Shown: positions 15,119 to 20,967 of the stretch, one piece after another | Position numbering within the stretch: position 1 is the first letter of the stretch | How the letters are laid out: every line of letters begins with the position of its first letter | IMG/VR virus record: IMGVR_UViG_3300037502_000902 | Coordinates: 1-29,677 of that record | Reading direction: 5' to 3' (one strand) | Length of the DNA stretch: 29,677 bases | Source of the DNA: a virus | Translations under genes and position numbers: made by a program | Notes under the pieces: model-generated | The model's input: only the letters and a program-made list of their open reading frames with translations | Database searches by the model: none | Told to the model about the DNA's origin: nothing

Positions 15119-15597
15119 TTTATACTTTTTAAATAATTATCTCTTTCGTTAATAGCATCTTCTAAATTCACAAAATATCCAATATGTTTAGAACCTTCTG
15201 AACTATAAATAATAACCCTATATTTATTACGTACTTTATAAATATTATATAAACCAGTATTACTATTTGTGGATTTTCTTTTATTTTCTCGTTGAGTAAT
15301 TAATTGTAAATTACACAGCCTGTTATCATTTTTATCATTATTAATATGGTCAATAGCTGTTTTACCTTTTATTGAATTTATATTATTAAAAGCATTATAA
15401 ACAAGCCGATGAATATAAAATGTTTTTTTTGATTTATTCGATAACATTACGTGTAAATAACCATTACCATTATTACTTGGACACAATATTTTTTCAATAT
15501 TTGCAGTTCCATTTCTTGGTAAACTTTTAACTCTACCTAAATTACTAACTTGATACAATCCTTCGTATCCAATTACATCTTTCCAAACTTCTTTCAT
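15115..15597 (-). CDS. NUMOD4-HNH homing endonuclease
   Basis: This is a free-standing homing-type endonuclease. NUMOD4 is at about 5-27 (WKDVIGYEGLYQVSNLGRVK), an HNH core is at about 63-100 (HRLVYNAF, then DHINNDKNDNRLCNL), and an AP2-like DNA-binding end is at about 114-157 (NTGLYNIYKVRNKYRVII, GYFVNLEDAINERD). The gene is far more AT-rich than its neighbours (13 G/C in the 60 bases from 15241, against 24 in the 60 from 14941 in YqaJ), a sign of recent arrival. It sits between ERF and YqaJ but is joined to YqaJ by ATGA, so it does not break expression. Two 13-base direct repeats and a structured element lie just upstream. Confidence 0.9.
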   Translation of the reverse strand: MKEVWKDVIGYEGLYQVSNLGRVKSLPRNGTANIEKILCPSNNGNGYLHVMLSNKSKKTFYIHRLVYNAFNNINSIKGKTAIDHINNDKNDNRLCNLQLITQRENKRKSTNSNTGLYNIYKVRNKYRVIIYSSEGSKHIGYFVNLEDAINERDNYLKSIK

Positions 15598-15602
15598 TTT
15601 TT

Positions 15603-15629
15603 TTGCGTTTAAATTATTGCGTTTAAATT
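15603..15629. repeat. Tandem 13-bp direct repeats before the HNH gene
   Basis: The 13 bases TTGCGTTTAAATT occur at 15603-15615 and 15617-15629 (plus strand), a 14-base period. They lie between the three-way-junction element and the HNH start codon. They could be a protein-binding site or a mark of insertion. Confidence 0.55.
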
Positions 15630-15632
15630 GAA

Positions 15633-15693
15633 AATGAGGAAAGCGTAAACGCTTCGCTTTTTCAGTTGGTAGCTACTCCAACCTATCCTCATT
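15633..15693 (-). ncRNA. Predicted three-way-junction RNA element
   Basis: On the minus strand the ends AATGAGGA (15693-15686) and TCCTCATT (15640-15633) pair perfectly over 8 bases. Inside are hairpin P2, GTTGG/CCAAC (15682-15678 with 15669-15665, 8-base loop), and hairpin P3, AAGCG-TTTA-CGCTT (15654-15641), stacked directly on the closing stem. A TATATTTG promoter box ends two bases upstream, so a transcript would begin at about the first stem. It may be a 5' regulatory structure for the HNH/YqaJ genes or a small phage RNA. No ribozyme or riboswitch consensus was recognised, and a DNA role of the inverted repeat is possible. Confidence 0.5.
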
Positions 15694-15694
15694 A

Positions 15695-15702
15695 CAAATA
15701 TA
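15695..15702 (-). promoter_or_regulatory. Host-type -7 box beside the structured element
   Basis: TATATTTG on the minus strand fits TAnnTTTG and is followed by TAATGA as at the leader near 13.23 kb. No TTTG is found 19 bases upstream, so the promoter is weaker than those at 9.96 and 18.04 kb. It would start a transcript covering the structured element, HNH and YqaJ. Confidence 0.45.
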
Positions 15703-15709
15703 ACAAAAA

Positions 15710-16237
15710 TTATAGTTCGTTAAGTTTAGTTAGTTGTTCTTTAGTTAGTTCAAACTTAAATAAGTCTTGTTTCGACACAGACCCACTTTTTATCGCTTCT
15801 AACGCCTTTAAAAATCTTTCTTGGCTTAATCCTTGTTTTTGACTTTTAACAGCCTCAGAGCTTAAATTTGCATCGTCATCGACAGCTTGAAGACTTAAAA
15901 GTGACTGCAAAGTGTATCGTCTGTAATAAGTAACTGCACTTCCTATCTTTTGAGGGTCTTGTATTTCGGGCAACTTCATACAACTTTCTGCAATTTCACC
16001 TGAGTCAATATCAACTATTCGTGTATAAACGTAACCGTCTTCAATTGGTTGTAATAATAGAAGTCTGTTTTCCAAAAGGATAGGTTCGACCTCTTCAATT
16101 AATGCATTAATGTCTGCGTAATTGTTTTTAAAGTGTGGGTTTTTCGCGTTCTTCGCTATCTTTTTAATTGATTGCTTTGCGCTGTGCAACTTTTGTAGAA
16201 AGGTCGCAACCTCAACTGTTTCTTCTTGTTTTTTCAT
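15710..16237 (-). CDS. erf: ERF-family single-strand annealing protein
   Basis: This is the recombination mediator that coats and anneals single-stranded DNA. It has 175 residues, short for the family, which often carries a longer C-terminal tail. Typical ERF motifs are present: NPHFKNNYADINALIEEVEP (about 33-52), the beta segment with YVYTRIVDIDSGE, and DPQKIGSAVTYYRRYTLQSL (about 94-113), followed by DDDAN. It pairs with the YqaJ exonuclease at 14441-15118. It starts 12 bases after the DnaA-IV-like gene and is in the early operon. Confidence 0.93.
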   Translation of the reverse strand: MKKQEETVEVATFLQKLHSAKQSIKKIAKNAKNPHFKNNYADINALIEEVEPILLENRLLLLQPIEDGYVYTRIVDIDSGEIAESCMKLPEIQDPQKIGSAVTYYRRYTLQSLLSLQAVDDDANLSSEAVKSQKQGLSQERFLKALEAIKSGSVSKQDLFKFELTKEQLTKLNEL

Positions 16238-16249
16238 TTTATTTTGTTT

Positions 16250-16666
16250 TTAGATTTCTGCTAATTTAACTCTTTTGTGATAAAGTTCGTCTAATCGAAC
16301 TAAATTTTTTGCGTAATTTACCCAAAGGTCGTTTTCAGGGTAGTAATTTAAAGGGAAACACGATTTAACTTTCTCGATGTTTTCAATTATTTCAGGGTGT
16401 CCGTAACCCTCATAAGCATTTATAACCGCTTTTATTGCGTGAATAACGTTTGCGTGGTCGCGGTGAAATTCTTTACCGCTTTCAGCAAGTGACGAACCGC
16501 CAAGCCACTTCCATAACATACCAACCGAGCGCCAAAGCACAACCTCTCTTTTACGGGTGTCAATAAATTCACCCTCAAACACGAAAGGACAAGCGTTGTA
16601 AAAGTCAATCATTTCGAATTTAGTGCATTCAGTTAGCTTTCCTATTTTACCTCTGTTGTATTTCAT
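16250..16666 (-). CDS. DnaA-domain-IV-like DNA-binding protein
   Basis: The middle of this 138-residue protein, LAESGKEFHRDHANVIHAIK (about 60-79), matches the DnaA domain IV signature (R-D-H-[TS]-[TS]-V-x-H-A), the helix-turn-helix that binds DnaA boxes. No Walker motifs or AAA+ domain exist, so it cannot act as a full DnaA. It may mark the phage origin, compete with host DnaA or regulate replication genes. It stands just upstream of ERF in the early operon and overlaps a 45-residue gene by 20 bases. Similarity is clear in the motif; the function is inference. Confidence 0.75.
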   Translation of the reverse strand: MKYNRGKIGKLTECTKFEMIDFYNACPFVFEGEFIDTRKREVVLWRSVGMLWKWLGGSSLAESGKEFHRDHANVIHAIKAVINAYEGYGHPEIIENIEKVKSCFPLNYYPENDLWVNYAKNLVRLDELYHKRVKLAEI

Positions 16667-16784
16667 TGCTTTTTGCTTTTAAGATTTGTAAGTAAAGTTC
16701 AAGGTTAAAGTTTCCGCCTTTGTCGCCTTCGTGTTTCTGACCTTGCCAGTAGTTTATAATTGTGTTTAAGTCTATATAATTCAT
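16647..16784 (-). CDS. Small hypothetical protein (45 aa)
   Basis: The frame from ATG 16784 (MNYIDLNTIINYWQGQKHEG ...) is helical and polar with NLELYLQILKAKS near the end. It overlaps the next start by 20 bases. The first codons lie in the 27-base direct repeat at 16779-16805. Function unknown. Confidence 0.5.
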   Translation of the reverse strand: MNYIDLNTIINYWQGQKHEGDKGGNFNLELYLQILKAKSNEIQQR

Positions 16785-16805
16785 TCTATTCTGATTTAAA
16801 GGTTT
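16779..16805. repeat. 27-bp direct repeat, copy 1
   Basis: This 27-base stretch is identical to 16954-16980. It holds the stop codon of one small gene and the start codon of the next, so the same gene junction is present twice. Confidence 0.9.
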
Positions 16806-16959
16806 GTTTTTTAGTTTTGGCTAAATAGTAAAGCTCTGCGTATTCTTGCATTGCTATCAATGCTTGTGACCTATCAATGATACCATCATAATCAGTATAC
16901 TTGTTTAGTATTTCTTCTTTTGAACCAAGCAATATTATTTCTTTTTGTTCCTCATTCAT
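16786..16959 (-). CDS. Small hypothetical protein (57 aa)
   Basis: The frame from ATG 16959 (MNEEQKEIILLGSKEEILNK ...) has a SQALIAMQEYAELYYLAKTK helix and ends KQTFKSE. The last residues and both gene junctions are shared with the upstream gene through the 27-base repeat, so the gene seems to lie between two copies of a duplicated junction. Function unknown. Confidence 0.55.
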   Translation of the reverse strand: MNEEQKEIILLGSKEEILNKYTDYDGIIDRSQALIAMQEYAELYYLAKTKKQTFKSE

Positions 16960-16980
16960 TCTATTCTGATTTAAAGGTTT
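16954..16980. repeat. 27-bp direct repeat, copy 2
   Basis: This is the second copy of 16779-16805, 175 bases away. It encodes the shared end TFKSE-stop of the 69-residue protein and the Met-Asn start of the 57-residue protein. Confidence 0.9.
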
Positions 16981-17170
16981 CGTTACATTCTCTTAATAAT
17001 TCAATCGTTTTTTTATCGCCGATTATCTCTGATACCTTACCGATAAATAATTGATATTTTAATTTTTGATTCTTCTCCATTTCTTTGGCTTTTGTAAAAT
17101 CTTCTGCATAAAGATTACCTTCTGTTTGAAGAAATCTACTTTCTAACCACTCCACTGCTGTCTGTTTCAT
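16961..17170 (-). CDS. KAKEMEK-family small protein, copy 1 (69 aa)
   Basis: The protein has TAVEWLESRFLQ at the N-terminus, EDFTKAKEMEKNQKLKYQLF in the middle and NETFKSE at the end. The paralogue at 14167-14367 has the same layout (TAVQWL, KAKEMEKQQ, NKTFEK). Such proteins are common in flavobacterial phages, and their function is unknown. It overlaps the upstream gene by 4 bases. Confidence 0.75.
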   Translation of the reverse strand: MKQTAVEWLESRFLQTEGNLYAEDFTKAKEMEKNQKLKYQLFIGKVSEIIGDKKTIELLRECNETFKSE

Positions 17171-17373
17171 AAGTCTATTTTATAAGTGTTTAACGTTTCG
17201 TTGAAACTTTCGTAAATCTTATCGAGCATCTCAAACTCTTTTCCTTCATAGTCTCCGTGTTTCCATTCACTACGAAGCCATTGTTTAAATTCGTGTAACG
17301 CTAGGTAATATTCGCCACCTTTTAAATGGTCTTCAGCGTCTTCGTAACTGTCAAATTCAAGTGTAATTTTCAT
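17167..17373 (-). CDS. Hypothetical protein (68 aa)
   Basis: It begins MKITLEFDSYEDAEDHLKGG and continues with YYLALHEFKQWLRSEWKHGD, a strand followed by two helices, a layout seen in small phage proteins of unknown role. It is acidic with a Trp-rich centre and overlaps the next gene by 4 bases. Confidence 0.7.
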   Translation of the reverse strand: MKITLEFDSYEDAEDHLKGGEYYLALHEFKQWLRSEWKHGDYEGKEFEMLDKIYESFNETLNTYKIDL

Positions 17374-17376
17374 AGC

Positions 17377-17724
17377 TTAGTAATTAAATGATTGCTGTTT
17401 TTGTTCTAAATAATCGTCGATATCTTCGTCTGGGTCGTAGGTATAGTTTTGTTCAAACCAAATTCGTATTTCGTCGTTTATTTCGTCGTGAATGTATTCA
17501 ATAAGCTTTGAATCGATACCGTGTTTTTCTAAGTCTTCGCTCTCAAGAATAACATCATCAAAGAACTCGTTAATAAAGTTGAACTTCATACTGCTATAAA
17601 TGCAAGTGTAGTTTTTAATCTCAAAGTCAATTCGGTACATTTTACCGTTTACTTCCAATTCGGCATACTCGTCGTTTAAATAAGTTTTAAAATAATCAAA
17701 TTTTTTGCTAAATAAATAATACAT
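17377..17724 (-). CDS. Hypothetical acidic protein (115 aa)
   Basis: Family not recognised. It has an aromatic, basic N-terminus (MYYLFSKKFDYFKTYL) and a strongly acidic C-terminal half (YDPDEDIDDYLEQKQ). No known motif is visible. The position near the front of the first operon suggests early expression; acidic proteins at this place sometimes act against host DNA-binding proteins, but nothing in the sequence proves that. Confidence 0.65.
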   Translation of the reverse strand: MYYLFSKKFDYFKTYLNDEYAELEVNGKMYRIDFEIKNYTCIYSSMKFNFINEFFDDVILESEDLEKHGIDSKLIEYIHDEINDEIRIWFEQNYTYDPDEDIDDYLEQKQQSFNY

Positions 17725-17735
17725 AATTCTTGTTT

Positions 17736-17894
17736 TTAAAGGTTATTAATACAAAGGTTAATTAACACGTTATATTGGTTGAGTAAGTCCGTGTAAACGT
17801 CTACTAATATTTGTTTGTTTTCTTTTTTAGCTTGGTCAATTAATCGAGAATACTCGTTTGCTTTTAATTGGTAGTTAATTAGTTTTTCTGTCAT
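17736..17894 (-). CDS. Small helical protein (52 aa)
   Basis: The frame from ATG 17894 (MTEKLINYQLKANEYSRLID ...) is a single helix-rich, coiled-coil-like protein ending INLCINNL. It lies 12 bases downstream of the 24-residue gene and 11 bases before the 115-residue gene. Function unknown. Confidence 0.55.
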   Translation of the reverse strand: MTEKLINYQLKANEYSRLIDQAKKENKQILVDVYTDLLNQYNVLINLCINNL

Positions 17895-17906
17895 GATTTC
17901 TTGTTT

Positions 17907-17981
17907 TTAAATGCTTTCAATAATTCCGATAATTAAACCGAGTAAATAAACTGCGAGGGCAAATTTTAAAAAGTCTTTCAT
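17907..17981 (-). CDS. Tiny MKD-type membrane peptide (24 aa)
   Basis: The first possible gene after the 18.04 kb promoter starts at ATG 17981. It reads MKDFLKFALAVYLLGLIIG and ends with Glu-Ser-Ile: one membrane pass. Its N-terminus resembles the 52-residue gene at 8211 (MKDFISLITL) and the 26-residue gene at 14364 (MKDVIIYIY). Because of its size the call rests on position, the A-rich start region and the repeated theme. Confidence 0.45.
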   Translation of the reverse strand: MKDFLKFALAVYLLGLIIGIIESI

Positions 17982-18012
17982 AATTTCTGTTTTTTCGTTG
18001 TTGATTACCTTA

Positions 18013-18043
18013 CAAATGTACATAACTTTTTTAAACGTGCAAA
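18013..18043 (-). promoter_or_regulatory. Bacteroidota-type promoter for the first operon
   Basis: On the minus strand TTTG (18043-18040), exactly 19 bases, then TACATTTG (18020-18013), a full TTTG-N19-TAnnTTTG match. The 16 bases 18001-18016 are identical to 9921-9936 at the second promoter. An A/T-rich block upstream is also similar. Transcription runs left into the replication and recombination genes. Confidence 0.82.
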
Positions 18044-18138
18044 ACTTTTTTAATATTTTTTTGAATTATTTTTAGTTTTCCAATGTTTATTAAGGTTATA
18101 GACTGAAAAAATAAATAAATATTTAAGGTTATAAGCAT
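18044..18138. other. AT-rich gap upstream of the first operon
   Basis: Between the exonuclease terminator and the 18.04 kb promoter lies A/T-rich sequence with A/T runs and no reading frame I would call. It could hold UP-like promoter sequence. The whole gene-free stretch from 17982 to 18204 contains only the promoter, this gap and the terminator. Confidence 0.5.
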
Positions 18139-18161
18139 AAAAAAAGCGGTATTTCTACCGC
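18139..18161 (-). terminator. Intrinsic terminator after the exonuclease gene
   Basis: On the minus strand GCGGTA-GAAA-TACCGC forms a 6-bp stem with a GNRA-type loop, followed by seven T. It lies about 45 bases after the stop at 18205 and insulates the early promoter from late transcription. Confidence 0.9.
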
Positions 18162-18204
18162 CTTCTTACATCAAACCTAACCGAAAAAACAAGATAGGGC
18201 TAAT

Positions 18205-18981
18205 TTAATGAATATTTTTCTGTTTTAATTGGTGTGTTAATAAGTCGGTGTAGGTCTTTTGATTAAAAATAAACGTTCCACCTTGACAACTTCGACACCT
18301 CATTTGATATTTAACTGTCCCAGCTGCGGTTGTGTAACGAGCGTGTGTTCTTATGTTATAACTTGAACAATGCGGGCAACTAAATTTTTCTTCGCCAAAC
18401 ATAACACCGTAGTGTTGGGTAGGTTTTATATAAGGCTCTAATTTATGATAAACTTGTTCTAAAATCTGAACGTCTTTTTTACAATAGTTAACCATACGTT
18501 CTAAAGCGTCTTCGTCTTTTTCTAAAACTATCTTTCGCCACGTATCGAACCCACCGTTTTCAAGTTTACCTTGACCGAGTAAAACTTTACCTAAGTAATC
18601 GAGTTTGTTAGAATTAAAATAAAAGCCGTTTTTAGCCTTTTTAAGCGTGTCTATTGAAACGTAGTGAGCCAACATATCAACACCTTGAATTATTGCCCGT
18701 GTGCGTAGCCATTTAGTATCAAAACGGTCTGAATTGTGTCCGACTATTTCGTGAGCTGAATTAAGGACCTTAATAAAGTCCTTGAGTAGCTTCTTATCGT
18801 TTTGCTTTTTATCCCACGTTAAAGAATGAACCTCGTTTTCGCTTTCCCACTTCCAACAAACACAAATGATTTTACGCTCTTCGATAATGTTGTCGGGGTC
18901 GATGTTTAGTTTATAACCAGCACGCCACGAAAAAACAATATTGGGGCTCACTTCCAAGTCAAAGAATAAGCGTTTACGCAT
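18205..18981 (-). CDS. DEDDy 3'-5' exonuclease with C-terminal zinc ribbon
   Basis: This is a ribonuclease H-fold 3'-5' exonuclease. D8 and E10 in FFDLEVSP give motif I, VGHNSDRFDTKWL (about 80-92) gives motif II, and MVNYCKKDVQILEQVY (about 163-178) gives the Tyr/Asp motif III, so the DEDDy set is complete. No polymerase domain is attached. The last 60 residues hold a zinc ribbon, CPHC (202-205) and CRSC (229-232), that may bind DNA or RNA. The gene lies between two intrinsic terminators, apart from the replication operon, and I see no clear promoter in the 33-base gap before it. It might trim recombination or replication ends, or degrade host nucleic acid. Confidence 0.85.
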   Translation of the reverse strand: MRKRLFFDLEVSPNIVFSWRAGYKLNIDPDNIIEERKIICVCWKWESENEVHSLTWDKKQNDKKLLKDFIKVLNSAHEIVGHNSDRFDTKWLRTRAIIQGVDMLAHYVSIDTLKKAKNGFYFNSNKLDYLGKVLLGQGKLENGGFDTWRKIVLEKDEDALERMVNYCKKDVQILEQVYHKLEPYIKPTQHYGVMFGEEKFSCPHCSSYNIRTHARYTTAAGTVKYQMRCRSCQGGTFIFNQKTYTDLLTHQLKQKNIH

Positions 18982-19000
18982 ATAAAAGGTTTAGGTAAAT

Positions 19001-19025
19001 AAAAAAAGCGGTTGTTATTCCGCTT
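19001..19025 (-). terminator. Intrinsic terminator overlapping the endolysin stop
   Basis: On the minus strand AAGCGG, an 8-base loop and CCGCTT are followed by seven T. The endolysin stop codon is in the loop. It ends the head/lysis transcript. Confidence 0.85.
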
Positions 19026-19572
19026 CAAATTCGTCTATTATTACGAAAGACCACGTTCGTTGTGGCTTAAATAGGTTAAGAATCTTAACATATTCAGGTG
19101 TGTTGTTGAATACAAGGCAACCTTCAGACCAACCGCCTATCTGACTAACTACTATTGTCGATTTCAGGTTATGAGTTGCTGCGTGAAAATTAAAACCTCT
19201 AATATCGTTCTTTATTTCTGTTGTTGGGTTCGTCTTTCCGTCTGTTGTAAAGTCGCGACGATATGGAAAACCTTTCACTTGTACACCCGCTGGAGTTTTT
19301 CCGCGATGTAATCCTAATTTATACCCGTCGTAGTTCCAAACGTTCGCTTCAACTACTCCTGAACCTTTGTGCCCTTTGTTAGTGGTGCAAGTTGTAACCG
19401 TCACGAATTTCGACCCGTTGAAAATATAACACTTGTCGTCGAATAAGTTCGCAGCATCTTCGTTTGAGCGTACAAATAAAGCCCAATAGTTAGAAGGAAT
19501 ACTTTCGAAGGTGTCTAAGGATTTAACCTTGTCAAGTAGTTGTTTGTCGGTGTATTTTCTTACATTGTTCAT
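19015..19572 (-). CDS. Endolysin-like protein with SxGC motif
   Basis: This 185-residue protein lies directly after holin and spanin genes and is the likely cell-wall-degrading lysin. It starts with a YTDKQLLDKVKSL segment and a SNYWALFVRSNEDA region. The C-terminal part has RGFNFHAATHN (about 125-135) and IGGWSEGCLVFNN (about 145-157), the His and Ser-x-Gly-Cys arrangement of L,D-transpeptidase-fold (YkuD-like) enzymes; similar proteins occur in other Bacteroidota phages. No signal peptide is visible, which fits release through the holin. Whether it cleaves or exchanges peptide crosslinks cannot be told from sequence. Its 5' end overlaps the spanin gene by 4 bases. Confidence 0.75.
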   Translation of the reverse strand: MNNVRKYTDKQLLDKVKSLDTFESIPSNYWALFVRSNEDAANLFDDKCYIFNGSKFVTVTTCTTNKGHKGSGVVEANVWNYDGYKLGLHRGKTPAGVQVKGFPYRRDFTTDGKTNPTTEIKNDIRGFNFHAATHNLKSTIVVSQIGGWSEGCLVFNNTPEYVKILNLFKPQRTWSFVIIDEFEAE

Positions 19573-20039
19573 AATCCTATTTTTTTATTTGCTCTTAAAA
19601 GTAAAACAATTAATAAGACAAGTCCAAGAATAACGGCAATAACTTTGAGTGTTGAACTTAATGAAGTCTTTTTTTCCGCTTGTATTTCTTTACGGTCGGT
19701 CTTTGCGTCTTGCTTTAATTGCAGTCTGTCCGTCTTGGCGTCTTGTTGTATTTGTTCTTTGATTATTTTGTACTCGGTTTTAGTTTGGTATCGTGTTTTT
19801 GGTACGTAAACTGTGTTATTTTGAATTATTGTATCTCGATAGTTGTAAAAGTATTCTTTGAATCCGTCTTTTATTACTGAGTCCCTGAAGTAAACGCGAA
19901 CCGTATCTATTCGAGAATCGATTTTAACACCCTTTTTAACCGCTTTCTCAAGGTGGTATGTAGCAGAACATCTAAATAATAAAACGTAGGCTAAAACAAG
20001 CATTAAAATAAACGTGAATTTATTTGTGTTTAGTGTCAT
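19569..20039 (-). CDS. Spanin-like lysis protein, possibly one-piece
   Basis: This 156-residue protein has a hydrophobic N-terminus (about 9-23) ending in Phe-Arg-Cys-Ser with Cys24, a periplasm-type charged centre with strands (IDTVRVYFRDS, YRDTIIQNNTVYV) and a coiled coil containing QDAKTDR twice, and a C-terminal membrane segment (about 131-148) followed by RANKK. A lipid-anchor-like N-terminus plus a C-terminal inner-membrane anchor is the layout of unimolecular spanins such as T1 gp11, which join both membranes. The Arg just before Cys is unusual for a lipobox, so a simple membrane anchor is the alternative. Position between holin and lysin, with 4-base overlaps, supports a lysis role. 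Confidence 0.65.
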   Translation of the reverse strand: MTLNTNKFTFILMLVLAYVLLFRCSATYHLEKAVKKGVKIDSRIDTVRVYFRDSVIKDGFKEYFYNYRDTIIQNNTVYVPKTRYQTKTEYKIIKEQIQQDAKTDRLQLKQDAKTDRKEIQAEKKTSLSSTLKVIAVILGLVLLIVLLLRANKKIGL

Positions 20040-20461
20040 TCTTGGAGTTCTTTTTTAACGTCTTTAACTTTCTTTACTAGGTTAGTAATCTTGGTTATAA
20101 ACGAATAACCTTTAACCTTCGTGAAACTTTCGTCCATTGATTTAACCTCAATGCTTATAAGAACCAGCGCAAGTAGTTTAGTGCTTAAATGGTCAACGGC
20201 GACAACCGTTTGTGTTAAGTCGTTTAGAATATAATAATCCGTGGCATAAGTAATAATAACAGCAGCACAATAAGTAATTAATTTCGGTACGAATCCGTGA
20301 CGTAACTTTTTAGACTGAATGCTTTCGCCTACGTTGTGAGCTTTCCAAATACCGAAAAAGGTATCTATAACCGTAGATAAGGCGACAAGTAAAACGATAA
20401 ATTTAATCGGACTCAAAAAGACCAACAACGAATTGAACAAAGTAATAAGGTATGTTTTCAA
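20036..20461 (-). CDS. Holin
   Basis: This is a 141-residue membrane protein with at least two and probably three membrane segments (about 12-38 with IKFIVLLVALSTVIDTFFGI, 61-79, and 90-103 with LLALVLISIEVKSMDE). The pattern matches the phage holin 4 family of Bacteroidota and Bacillota. It makes the timed lesion in the inner membrane that frees the lysin. The basic, helical C-terminus (KKVKDVKKELQE) is in the cytoplasm. It overlaps the connector gene upstream and the spanin gene downstream by 4 bases each. Confidence 0.85.
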   Translation of the reverse strand: MKTYLITLFNSLLVFLSPIKFIVLLVALSTVIDTFFGIWKAHNVGESIQSKKLRHGFVPKLITYCAAVIITYATDYYILNDLTQTVVAVDHLSTKLLALVLISIEVKSMDESFTKVKGYSFITKITNLVKKVKDVKKELQE

Positions 20462-20967
20462 AGTACTAAAATTTGAGTTGTATATCCTGTGTCCTCTTTC
20501 TTGCTTGGCTTAATATCTGAATCCTTGTTAAGGTCTGAAATGAATTCAGGAAACAAGTCTTTGTTTTCCTTTAAATATCTAAATAACCTTGCTTCGTAGA
20601 AACTAGCCTTTTGCCCGTAGTGTTCCATCGAAAAAGCAACTTCGTTTTGTGTAACCGCGTTTGAGTAGTCTCCAAATTGTTGTTGTATACCTTTGTTTTT
20701 AAGTTGATAAGATAAGCCGAAAACAGCATCTTCAGCAGAACGCCACGCTACCACTGGTTGAATATAAGTAACGAGTGTTTCTTCATCGTTATTCAAAGTC
20801 TGCGCGTTATAACCCGTCAACATATAATTGTAAAAGTACGTGCCTAAAATTGGTTGAACACGCATATCCGACTGAGTTCGAATATACGGTGTAACGTCGT
20901 TAACGTCTACGTTTGCCGTTATCGGTGTTTGCGTCTTTAAGTAGTTTTCAGTTATAAAGTAAATCAT
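20458..20967 (-). CDS. Head-tail connector protein (DUF6712-like)
   Basis: The 169 residues begin with FITENYLKTQTPITANVDVN and contain DVTPYIRTQSDMRVQPILGT, then helices with VAWRSAEDAVFGLSYQLKNK. This matches the DUF6712-type adaptor proteins that bind the portal in Bacteroidota phages and widen the ring for tail attachment. It follows the portal gene with a 4-base overlap, the usual order. Confidence 0.8.
   Translation of the reverse strand: MIYFITENYLKTQTPITANVDVNDVTPYIRTQSDMRVQPILGTYFYNYMLTGYNAQTLNNDEETLVTYIQPVVAWRSAEDAVFGLSYQLKNKGIQQQFGDYSNAVTQNEVAFSMEHYGQKASFYEARLFRYLKENKDLFPEFISDLNKDSDIKPSKKEDTGYTTQILVL

Noticed and set aside
15633-15693. Hammerhead ribozyme or group I intron remnant beside the HNH gene
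   Set aside because: The CTGATGA core is absent and 61 bases is far too short for an intron core.
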